This document shows, piece by piece, positions 22,890 to 33,500 of a stretch of 43,837 nt of DNA. This DNA comes from Intoshia linei (lineage: Eukaryota > Orthonectida > Rhopaluridae). The position numbers and the translations under genes were made by a program. The DNA lies in the NCBI GenBank assembly GCA_001642005.1, contig LWCA01000177.1, positions 1 through 43,837 of the forward strand, read 5' to 3'. Within the stretch, counting starts at the first letter, position 1, and every line of letters begins with the position of its first letter. Below the pieces are notes generated by a model that worked only from the letters and a program-made list of their open reading frames with translations, was not told the DNA's origin and did no database searches.

Positions 22890-24519
22890 ATGATTGTAAA
22901 AGCCAATTTGTACACTAAATGTGGGATTACAGAAGAGAGTGTAATGGGGAATCCAATAAATCACGAAATTGCCATGCTAATGTACATTAAAAAACAGGGT
23001 GCTGAATGTTCAAATGTTCGATTTGATTATACAATCAACCCCATCAATTTAAATCGACCTTGGATTAAAAATGAAATTTATGATAAAAGCATCACACCGT
23101 CCACATTGTTGCCTACTGTTCAAATTAATATACAGGTTTTTATAAAAATTAAACTAATTTACCGCAATTAATATTAACATTACATTAGAAATTATAACAA
23201 ATGTGTTTTACCAACATGAAATTTTGAACATAAGAATACTAAAAAAATAAAATTTAACCTAATAAAGGAAATGTCTTAAATAAAATCAAAATAAATTAAT
23301 TTTTGTCCCTTGGTCCACTAAACAAAATTTAAAATACAATCCTCAATACTAATATAAGCTAACGTTTCAGATTTAATATTCCTTGTGTTATTAATAATAA
23401 AAAATGACCATCTAAAACATGGGTTCTTAACCTGGAATGCCAGACAATTTTTGAATAAAAATCATGAAACAGCAATATTTTAAAACTTGAATGAAATTTC
23501 AAAAATAAAGTTAAATTCTGTTATTTAAAAATTTCAAAAACTTTATTCTTTTATTTTCATACATTTTCACATAGGTAATTTAAAAATTATACAAGTTTAA
23601 ATTAAAACCTAAGAACCCGACAGTGAAAGGGTAAAGTTTATTTTTTTAAATTTTTGGGGCGCCAAATCAAATTTTATTTAATTAAGGGTACCAAGTGGAA
23701 AAAGGTTAAGAATCTCTAAGTGATCTAAAATATTAATAAAAAATTCAGAGAAATGAAAAAGTAAACAATTCCGATTTCAACGAAACACTGCCAACATCGG
23801 AAACATTAAAATATTACCGAGAAAACACACTACACGATGTATTAGAAGTAACATATGCATTGGATGTGTTGGTAAAAACAAAAAACTTGTTAAAAAATCA
23901 TTTGGCCCTTGAAATTGAAATCATTACAAACAATTTATTGATAAAATTTATACATTACATGAAACGATGTAACGAAGAAAAAAAGTACATTACTCACCTT
24001 TTAATGCAACTACAACACGTAAATCAATACATGTCAAAAAATAAATGCCTATACGTATGCTCAAACGATCCATGCTCAGCAGACTGTAAGTTGTTATCGT
24101 TAGTTCATTCAATTCGAATAATTTTACATTACACAAAAAATATAATACTTCCTTCACACATGACACATCTCTGGTCTTATATGAATACCGGATATACTGC
24201 AATATTTTTCAACATTTCGTGCCCTTCTGACGCTGAAATCATTTATTATTGGTACGAAAAACCTGAAATTAATTTGACTCATTTACCCGACAATTTTAAA
24301 CAACTGTACGAAACTTATAATCACACATATTATTTTAACATGTATCAATCTATTAAAATGAATACGGACACAACGATTCCTCAACGAATTAAAACGAAAC
24401 TTCAACAAAAAAAATCACTTGAAAAGCGTCAAGATGATGCCATTTGCTTAATTAACAAGACTGAAAATTTGGATATTAACAAAAAAAATTCAACTTATTC
24501 CAATTCTTCGAGATTCTAG
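22890..24519 (+). CDS. Unrecognised two-exon gene, 338 aa
   Basis: The exons are 22890-23135 and 23749-24519, joined in phase 0 (ATACAG|GTTTTT ... TTCAG|AGAAAT). The first ATG in frame was taken as the start. The N-terminal third has scattered cysteines and a segment LNRPWIKNEIYDK; the middle (about residues 105-170) looks helical, with many Leu, Ile and charged residues; a cysteine cluster CLYVCSNDPCSADC follows. No signal peptide or membrane segment is obvious, so a cytosolic or nuclear protein is likely. The tail is Lys/Asn-rich. I do not recognise the family. The intron contains a hAT MITE with a perfect target duplication, so the intron predates that insertion. AATAAA at 24565-24570 would serve as poly(A) signal. 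Codon use and length make a real gene likely. Confidence 0.65.
23418..23722. mobile_element. hAT-type MITE, 305 bp, perfect 8-bp target duplication
   Basis: The left end is CATGGGTTCTTAACCT and the right end, read inverted, is CACTTAGAGATTCTTAACCT. The octamer ATCTAAAA flanks both sides exactly (23410-23417 and 23723-23730). It lies wholly within the intron of the 338-aa gene. It also contains a piggyBac-like end (GACAGTGAAAGGGT at about 23621) and the inverse of 13433-13485, so an older piggyBac-type MITE fragment is nested inside. Confidence 0.85.
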
Positions 24520-24564
24520 TTTTAGTTAATTTAGCTACATCATAAATATATACTTTGAAATTGT

Positions 24565-24570
24565 AATAAA
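24565..24570 (+). terminator. Poly(A) signal of the 338-aa gene
   Basis: AATAAA lies 46 nt after the TAG stop of the preceding gene. Confidence 0.5.
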
Positions 24571-25515
24571 AATATTTTTAAAGTATAAAATTACCTTTAT
24601 TTGTCATTTTATATTTTTACAGTTTTGTTAATAAAATTTCGAATTGTTTATAATATCAATAAATTTATATTTATATAAACTAAGTATTTTAATGTTGCTA
24701 ATGCCAATTTTTCGCGGTCAATTTTTCGTTATTCACAATAATATTTGTCATTAACAATAACAACAATAGGTTAAAGTTTAACCGTTAACCTATTATAATT
24801 TTTGTTATTTCGACACATTAAATTTATATTTACCCATATAGCTTGATTGTATGATTGACTGGACTGACTATTTGCTTATTTGATTTGATTTTTAGCAACT
24901 ATTATTATTATTAATTAATAAACAACAGCGAAACTAGAAAAGGCCCATTAAAGAATAAGCATTAGGGGTGTGCAAAAATTTTTTCATAAATGCTTTTTAA
25001 TTTTTAATTTGCTTTATTAGCTTTTTAGATGCGATATATATTGTGACGTTTTGAATGGATACCAAGGCCTAAGGTCGAAGTTCCACTTCAGCAAATTATT
25101 TTTTTCGTGTCTTACACACTGCTTTATCACCTTTAACTTTATATTTTATCCAAATTTTGGAAATGCTTTCTTTTTTAATTTGTTCAAAAATTTTTTTCGG
25201 GAATCCCCGAAATCATAAAAATCTCGGGAATTATATTTTCCGTGAAATATTTAAAATTCCGTGTATTTTTTCCCGGTATTTTTCCCGAGCCACAATCACT
25301 AAAAAAGTACAATGTTTGATTTTTATAGTTAATGCATAAATATAGTGCGTTAATTTTAATCGATAACAAATGAAAATCCCGCAAATTACAGTAAATTACA
25401 TTGTGCGTTGTAATTTTCATTTGTCTTATTATAATTATAAATTTGTGTCAATTTATTATAATATTTTTAAATTGATTGAATAGAGACAACGTTAGCGTCT
25501 TCACCTACTACGAGT
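24571..25515. other. Intergenic DNA upstream of the GPCR
   Basis: I see no gene. Around 25195-25295 several clustered motifs of the form CGGGAAT, CCCGAAA and CCCGG stand out from the A+T-rich surroundings and are partly inverted relative to each other; they look like an old repeat. The GPCR promoter and any noncoding first exon should be here; a possible acceptor (TTGAATAG) sits at 25483. Confidence 0.4.
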
Positions 25516-26577
25516 ATGACAACATTGGCTCCGATAATGTCAACAATCGGTATAAATACTACAGTGGGAACAATTAATATCAATTCCACTACGACTCAAA
25601 ATATGTATGATCAGGAATATGTGGACATGTACAAAGATTTGACTAGCGTCGTTGCACCAACTTTACTTGGATTTGAAGTAATTATTGGAACAGTTTTTAG
25701 TATTATTGGTCTCGTGATGCTTATATCAATTACACATGAAAACAAAATATATCCATCACTATTCTATATAAATATAATTATTGCAAATATTATTTTAACA
25801 ACATTGAGCATACCGTTCATGACATATCAATATAGCTTTGGAAATTGGATATATGGAAGAGTTATGTGTAATCTATTCACTTATACCAGATCACTCAGTT
25901 TATTTGTAATTGCATATTCTCTTACAGTATTGTCGTTATTCAGATTCATGATTTATGGTAAACCCAAGTATACGGGCTTTAGAAAATATTCAACTTTTTT
26001 TCTATCAATTTTAAGTATTTGGGTTTTTTCCGGTTTGTTAAATTTGCACACATTAATGTCATATGATGTATACACCTTTGAAGATGGTGTATCCCTCTGT
26101 CATTATGTTTCTAATTCAGCTGGTAAGATTAATGTATTGATACATTTGATTGTTGGATTTCTTATTCCTTTAATTTTATCTGTTGCATTTCAAATTTTTA
26201 CATATCTACAAAGAAAAAATGTAAGTGTTGCTCAAATTGAACTCGATACTATTGTTAATGTCAATACTGTTCAAACTCGACGTAATGTGAAGGATCAGTC
26301 AAAGGTTTTATTTGCTCAAACAATTATATTTTTACTGACGCAATTTCCCAGTCTCGTTTATATTAGTGTTTGTCATATGAATAGTTATGCTTTGGATTTG
26401 GTTATTTTACTGAAATATAGTATTGCAGTTTTTACTATTAGTATGGCTTTTCCGTTTGTTTTTTGTATCATTCTTGGTTTGTCAAATGAATATAGAAATG
26501 GATACTATAGAATAATGAATTTAGCAGGGCATACGGATAATAATGTTCAATATAAAGAAATTGAAACATTTATATGA
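25516..26577 (+). CDS. Class A (rhodopsin-like) GPCR, divergent, intronless
   Basis: The protein has 353 aa and seven hydrophobic segments at about 48-72, 82-104, 115-143, 158-180, 205-229, 262-285 and 295-320. The N-terminus is Thr-rich with sequons at N14 and N23, as in an extracellular tail. C118 at the top of helix 3, after the GNWIYG motif, and C195 in the second extracellular loop would form the conserved disulfide. Signature motifs are altered: residue 142 before R143 is Phe rather than Asp/Glu (DRY becomes LFR), helix 2 has N91 (IIIAN) instead of Asp, helix 6 has LTQFP in place of CWxP, and helix 7 ends FPFVF rather than NPxxY. The overall style is that of peptide receptors, but the ligand cannot be read. 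It is a plasma membrane receptor, probably G-protein coupled, transcribed toward the TAO kinase gene. Length is normal for the class. Confidence 0.88.
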   Translation: MTTLAPIMSTIGINTTVGTININSTTTQNMYDQEYVDMYKDLTSVVAPTLLGFEVIIGTVFSIIGLVMLISITHENKIYPSLFYINIIIANIILTTLSIPFMTYQYSFGNWIYGRVMCNLFTYTRSLSLFVIAYSLTVLSLFRFMIYGKPKYTGFRKYSTFFLSILSIWVFSGLLNLHTLMSYDVYTFEDGVSLCHYVSNSAGKINVLIHLIVGFLIPLILSVAFQIFTYLQRKNVSVAQIELDTIVNVNTVQTRRNVKDQSKVLFAQTIIFLLTQFPSLVYISVCHMNSYALDLVILLKYSIAVFTISMAFPFVFCIILGLSNEYRNGYYRIMNLAGHTDNNVQYKEIETFI

Positions 26578-27418
26578 TCCATTATTTGTTATTTAAAGTA
26601 TTATTATTTAGTAAATATGAAATTATCAAAATTTTTATTTTTTTATTGGTATTCAACCGATAAATTAACTGATCTTCAAATGGGTGACGATATTTACTTG
26701 TGGTGAGTGGGATATTTATAATTTCTTTTAACAAACGATTTTATTAAACAATTACAAAATATTTTTTAGTAATAATTTTTTCTAATGGTTGCAAAAAAAA
26801 ATTTGTTGATGTTTTTGACAAAATTGCTCTCTCAAAATTTGATTCTGCGTTAACAGAGTAGTTTAAACCCTTAAAATTTTCTTTATCGTTTTATAAAATG
26901 AAAATCACCATATTTCATCATTTAAATTATTTGAGGATATAGGTGAAACTGATTTAGATTGCTTCAAACGACTTGTTAATTTTTAATAATTGAAATTAAT
27001 TCATGAGATTAGGATTCCAGTATCAACGAGTAAACATTGAATATCATCACAACAGATTAAAAAAATTAGTTTACATAAAGAGGTTGTTAAGATTAGATAA
27101 TTATCTAATAATTATAATTATTGGTTTATTAATAAATTAAAATTTTACTTTTATAAAAACAGAATTATTCGTTTCAATTTTAAATTACTTAATTGAATTT
27201 AATTAACTTAATTTTAACTGAATTTTAATCACTTTTCAACATAATTAATTCAAAATTTCACTGTAATATCATAATGTTCAATTATTAATATTTTGAAGTG
27301 CTTTACCCGAGGGTTTTTTAAATCCTTTTTTTTATATTATGTAGTATTTAACCCTTTTTATCGTACGTGGGTGTACTTTTGTATTTTCTAAAAAAAGTGC
27401 AAAATTGCACACCCCTAA

Positions 27419-27444
27419 GCAAGGACAGTTTAAACTGTCCTTGC
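27419..27444. repeat. Perfect 26-bp palindrome
   Basis: The sequence is GCAAGGACAGTTT followed without a spacer by its exact reverse complement. It is G+C-richer than its surroundings and sits between two convergent genes, 39 bp from the likely TAO kinase poly(A) signal. It could be a transposon remnant, a protein-binding site or a cruciform-forming element. Confidence 0.9.
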
Positions 27445-27482
27445 CCTAAGAGACATAGCAATAATAAAAAATAACAATCAAA

Positions 27483-27488
27483 TTTATT
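27483..27488 (-). terminator. Poly(A) signal of the TAO kinase gene
   Basis: On the minus strand AATAAA occurs about 60 nt after the TAA stop at 27547-27549. Confidence 0.5.
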
Positions 27489-27546
27489 TACAATATTAAT
27501 TTAATGGTATAAATATAAAAATAAATATTTTGTACATTTAAGAGGT

Positions 27547-30500
27547 TTACGTTTCACTAAATGTACTTTGATCACATAAATCATTTTCTAAAACATTAAT
27601 ATTCGAAATGGTCAAATCATCGAATTTAGCTATTTCATCTGCATGAAATTTCCTTAAATTATCAATTTCTTCTTGAAATTCATGGTGCATTATTTTCAAA
27701 TTTTCTTTAATTTGGTTTTCTATTGACATTAAATTATTGTTTGAACTGGAGACACATTGAAGTAAGTCATGATCATTATTTTTCAAAAGAGTTTGAGTAT
27801 AATTATTTTGATATTTCACTAGTCCTGATAATTCAGACTCTAACGAAGAAAGCAAATCAATCTTTTCAAGTTCAAGAGTGTTTGTAATATCAACCTGTAA
27901 AATGTAAATATCAAAAATGAAAAACCAATATCAATAAAATAAATTACATTGGCATTGATTAAAGCCTCATCAAACTCTTTTTTAAAATTTGCTAGTGTAA
28001 TTTCATAGTCATCTCTCAATGATTTCAATTCACACGGTGAAGCATTATTGGATTTCAACTTTGATTTATCAGATTTATAATTTTTCAAAATAGTGTTATT
28101 TTTAGCGGTAAATATTTTTTTAGTTTTAATTTCATTCTTTTTATTGTTTCGATGATTTTCCTTTATAGTTTTTACATGAAGTCGTCTCAAATTATTCATT
28201 CGATCAGTATTGTACTGCAATTGACTTTCCATTTCAATTTTTTGCAAATTAGTATTTAACTTTACTTTTCTTTCATTCATTTGCATTATGTGATTACACA
28301 AATTCTCTTTTAGTAGTTTTTCATGTTGTATTCTAAACTCGTCAATTTCAGCAACGAGAGTTGGTTTCAACTTATGACACTAAAAAGGTTTCAAATTTAT
28401 AAAATATTATTCTCACCTCGAATAATAATTCCTCTTGCTTTTTAAAATAAAAAACAAGTAATGTTCTTTCGTGTCTTCTATAAACTGACATGTTTTTAAT
28501 TTTTTGAGATTTGCATCTAATACTGTATTGTCTCACCTTTTGAGAATTAAATTCAATTTTCAAGTCCTTTTCCTTGGTTTTTCGGATACTTTTTCTTTCT
28601 TTCTGTAGAGTCTAAAAGTTACATTAAAGATAAAAAATTTTAATAAAACTGAAGTTATCATAGCCAATTCATATTTATATTCTTTTCTTTTCATTTCCTC
28701 AAAATTTTTAAGCTCTTTTCCAGTTCCATATTTTAGTTTTTTGTGAAATTTTTTCAATTCAATAGTGTTTGATTTCAACTAAATAAATATCTTTAAATTT
28801 ATTAAGAATTAACAGCCATCCCAAACTTGTTTCAACTTAAAAAAAATAAATTATATATATATTTTTCAATAGTATATTTATAGTGTGATATATTAAACTA
28901 ATATCGACAATAGTTGTTAAATGGATGCGAGGATCATTGAGATATAACTGACAATTTCATATAATTTATCAAATAAAGAGTAATGAAAAATTAGTATTTT
29001 TAACAATGTTTAAAGACGAAATCAGTCTCCAAAAAATATTAATTTATTAAAGACCAAACTGGTTGAAATGTTTCATTTTGTTCTTAGATGATTCAATACA
29101 GAATGATTTCCCTTTGTCAATTCGTTAAAGTGAATTATTCTCTTGATTTTAAAAAATGTAGATGATACTTTTGTGTATAACGACATGGAACTTGTTTTTT
29201 ACAAATAGAGTAAACTTAAAAAATTAGAGATGAATTGATTGATATAGGCGGAGAACATTCAGTTGAGCGACATAATCATTGATTTTTCGATCAAATTTTT
29301 GTGGGTTCTTCACTCACTTCATTTCAAATTTTTTCCGCCAATTTTTAAAGATTTTGATAAGTTTTTCACCAAAATTTGGTAGCGTTTTTAAGAGAACCAT
29401 TTTTTAATAATTTGAAGATAATTTTGGTCCCAAAATTTGATAAGCTTTTTAAGGGAAGTATTTTTTCACCTAATTTTAAAAAAATTTCAAAGATTTTGAG
29501 AATATTTTTGGTCCCAATATTTGGGAGGGTTTTAAGGGATTTTTTCCCAATTTTTACAGATTTTGATAATAATTTTTTAACCAAAATTTGGTAGGTTTTT
29601 TAAGGAAACATTTTATTAATATTAATATTTTGAAGATAGTTTTTAAATTAAAATATTGTAAGTTCTTAATGGTATATTTATAACATAATATGGGATCTTC
29701 AAAATTTTTAAAAACTGGATTAAAAAAATGTTCCCTTAAAAACCCTACTACATTATGGTTAAAAAATTATCACAAAAATCTTTAAAAATTGGGCAAAAAA
29801 AAAAATCCCATTAAATCCCTAACAAATTTCTGACCTAAAATTATTTTCAAAATCTTAAAATTGGGTGCAACATCAATAATATGATAAATTATTAAAATCG
29901 ATGATTATGACGCTCTAAGATGTATCGTTCTAACAATACATCGCTCAAATGAATATCACTCTAGAATCTAGATAATGGAAGTTGATATAGGTTGATTTGT
30001 TCCGAGAAGATTTGGTACAATATGAAATCATTTTGTAAATTGACTAAAGTATATTTTTAGTTTGATGGTTTAATGTTGATGTTGAAAGATAATGTTCATT
30101 CAATGTTATTACGATGTAAACCACTTTTTTTTAATTTCAGTAGATTAAATAAAGAAATAAATAGAAATAATAACAAATAAACAGAGGAAAAAGTACATGT
30201 TGGGTTTTAACATGAAAATTTTCCGTCGATTAAAAAATCACTTCAGTAAAATATCAGGATACCGTTTGGAAACTATATAAATGCAAAATTTTGAAATACA
30301 AACATAATCATTTAGAGTTTCTTCATTTTTAGATTTCAACTTGATCATTTCTTTGTTCATTTTTTGTATTAAATTTTCATTCTCTCTATTATAAATCTGA
30401 ATTAAAGATGATTTTTCATCTTGAAATTTTTTTTCAATCTAAATTACAATATAAACAGGTGGAATGCATTAAACTTGATCAGTTTCTTTGCGGTGTTGTT

Positions 30501-33500
30501 TACGAACCTTTTTGTACATGTTTAGTTGATTTTTATTTATATTACTAAGATCAAAAGCATTGGACCTCATTTCTTTTGAAAATTTTTTCCTAAGATTAAA
30601 GTATATAAATGCATGTCTAACAAACCCATATTTCATTATCAATTAAACTATTTTAAAGGTGCAGTTTACAGCGCTTTACAGTGCCAAAACATTTAATATT
30701 ATTAATATTCAATCCCCTCATGTAAGTAATACCATGCAAAAGTCGAAAAATGGGTCATACAATTTAAAAACACTCTTCTCGCAATAATGTTACATATGTT
30801 TGCCAGGTGCCGGTCCTTTAGATGAAATAATACACAAGACATTAGATATTATACGGCTCAGCCAGTAAAACAATTTGTAAGACAAGACAAGCCAGTGCTT
30901 GCAATTTCTCGGGAAATAGAAATTCTGTCTTAAGAAAAAAATTAACTCATACTGTTAGTAATACAATAAAAATTTTTAATTATGAAAAAACTAAAAGTAC
31001 TAACAGTTCCAAAATTGTAAATATTTTTGAAATAATAAAGGATTACAATCTGGCACTAATTGGTTGTTAACTTTAAAATCTTAAATAAAACATGCAAAGT
31101 AGGAGAAAAATGCGATTTATTTAACATTTTGTATTATCACAAAGTCCATATATAGGAATAAGTCCAAGATTAAGTCATTTTTAAGACTAAAGATGTAGAT
31201 TCAAATATTTTTTATTTTTAAAACTGGTCTAATCATGAAATGATTATTTACATTTTATCTTAGAAATCTTTTCAATTATTTGTCTTCTAATTTTTTCAAA
31301 GTAACTATTTACAATATTAATGACACAGTTTTGAGATATAGGCAAGCCTATTCATCTTAAATTTTTTAGAATAAAATTTGATCGGGTAAATTGTTTATGA
31401 TTAGTTCATCGTACGCAATAAATTATAACTTCAACCCTTTCTTGGCTATTGTCATTTTTTTAAAATAGTTATATTGGGATTTTTTGTTTGTTTTTTATTT
31501 ACAGGTTCACCCAATGATTTAATCATAAACTGTACGCATTTTAAGTGACGATATAAACCAGGTGTAGAAAAATTTTTATAATTTATCATTGTACCCCCAA
31601 ATAGAACATTTTGCCTTTTCGTTTTGTCACTTAAAATAGTCCTATAAATTTTCGTAGAACATAACGGTTATCTTAAAGAGAAACAATCTAATACCAACTA
31701 AATAAATTAAATCATACAACTGAATTGAATTACCGTAAAATTTAATGTTGTTTTTACACGCTTAAATTTATTAGCGACAATTAAAAATGATTATTCTTTG
31801 AAGATTTTATTTTTGAATTCATATAACAAACTACATTTTTAAAAATTTTCAAATATTTTAAATTTAAGAATATTTAAATTTTTCGAGAATTCTAGAGATT
31901 TTTCGAGCAAGCACTTACTAAGACATAATAATTGCCTTATATTATATTCCCGAATAAGTACACTAGTACAATCATAATAATTACAGACTAAGGTATTTAT
32001 TTTTGGATTCATTGTTATTTTTATCCTGACCGACTAAATTTAATTCGTTTTTAAGTAAATCTGCATTGTCAGCAATTTCTTGCATATCTAAAAAAATACA
32101 CGAATTAAAATTATTATTACAAAAAATTGTCATAAATTTTAAAGTTAAATTTGAAAAAAGTGTACCTTTCGACAAGGCAATATCACTTTCAATAAGAAAA
32201 CCAGATTCATCAAAGACGGATACATTTTCATATTTAGATTGATCAGAAGAACTAGAAATATTATCACCCCTCACATTTTCATTCTTAATACTGTCATTTG
32301 AATCACTACAGCGAATATTAGGACTGCTATCTACCTAATTTAAAAACGTCAAAAATGTAAACGCAAAAAATACAATAGTTGATCCTGAAATGGAATCACT
32401 CATTTCTTTTTTATACAATTTTAAATTTGCGATTCTACGACTAGAGGTTTCTTCAATTTCGTTGACAATATTCATTGCGTTATTAATAATATCTTGAATA
32501 ATTTTTCGTTGATCACACTGTGATATAAAATTGTGCTAATATATTATAAATTAACTATTTTTTTAAATTAAACTCTGACTAATTCTTCAGAATATTTTCG
32601 ATTTTTATAATTGAAAACAAGGCATTCAGCTACAAATGAAATGAAATTCTGTGACCACTTTTCTTTATTTTCTAATTTTGGTGGGTCCTTTTGAGCAATA
32701 TAATACAATGCGCTCATCGCGTGCAAATTGAAATAAGGTGGCATTCTTTGGGCTAAATATAGAGTTTTAATTTTAATTTGATATAATAATAATTTACCCA
32801 ATTCAATACAAGTAATTCCTAGAGACCAAACATCCGTTCTTTGATCATATTGACCTTCATCCATGGCCAAAATTATTTCAGGAGACATCCAATAACTAAA
32901 GTAACACTATTAATATTAAATAATGTCATCATTTCAACCATTAATTATGTACATGCAGTTCGAACCTACTATTCTCGAGGACCCTCCAAAATTTAAAAGA
33001 TGTAATTTTTATACTTACATAGTGTATATTGAGAGATAGTATGTCGCCCTGATTAATCATAAAATTCAAGTCGAACACAAAAAATAAATATAAAACAATT
33101 ACGGAGTTCCAACAAAACTATTGGCAGGGCATACGAGTGAAGCAGATCCAAAATCAGCTAATTTTTAAAATTATATAAATTAGAATTATTTTGTATTTAT
33201 TACTAAAAAGCTAAAAAATAAAAACCAATTTTAATTAGGCCTTCGCATGTCAATAAAATATTTCCAGCCTTAATATCTCTATGTATCGCATCTTCACTGT
33301 GTAAATATATTAATCCCAGTAAAGTAAATTTAACTATTGCAGATATTTCATTTTCTGTAAATGTTCTTTTGATAACTACATTTATTAAAATTATAATTAT
33401 TATTATATTATAATCATTATTATTACACCAAATAAATTTTTATTTTTACTATAAAACTGTCCAACACGTATACTACAAACTTACTACGACTATCATAAAT

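Larger units (their letters stand above)
26578..27546. other. Convergent spacer between GPCR and TAO kinase genes
   Basis: There are no coding exons. The spacer contains the 3' ends of both genes, the perfect palindrome at 27419-27444, and next to it a second hairpin (GTGCAA/TTGCAC at about 27398-27411). Confidence 0.6.

Noticed and set aside
27547-28778. Four separate small minus-strand coiled-coil genes
   Set aside because: They join in phase through introns of 37, 38 and 53 nt into the C-terminal half of the TAO kinase.
29366-29594. Overlapping 72-codon frames on both strands
   Set aside because: They are translations of the minisatellite units inside the foldback element; symmetrical frames on both strands are expected from such repeats.
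31981-32274. Independent 97-aa gene
   Set aside because: It consists of TAO kinase exons 10 (part) and 11 plus the unspliced intron between them.
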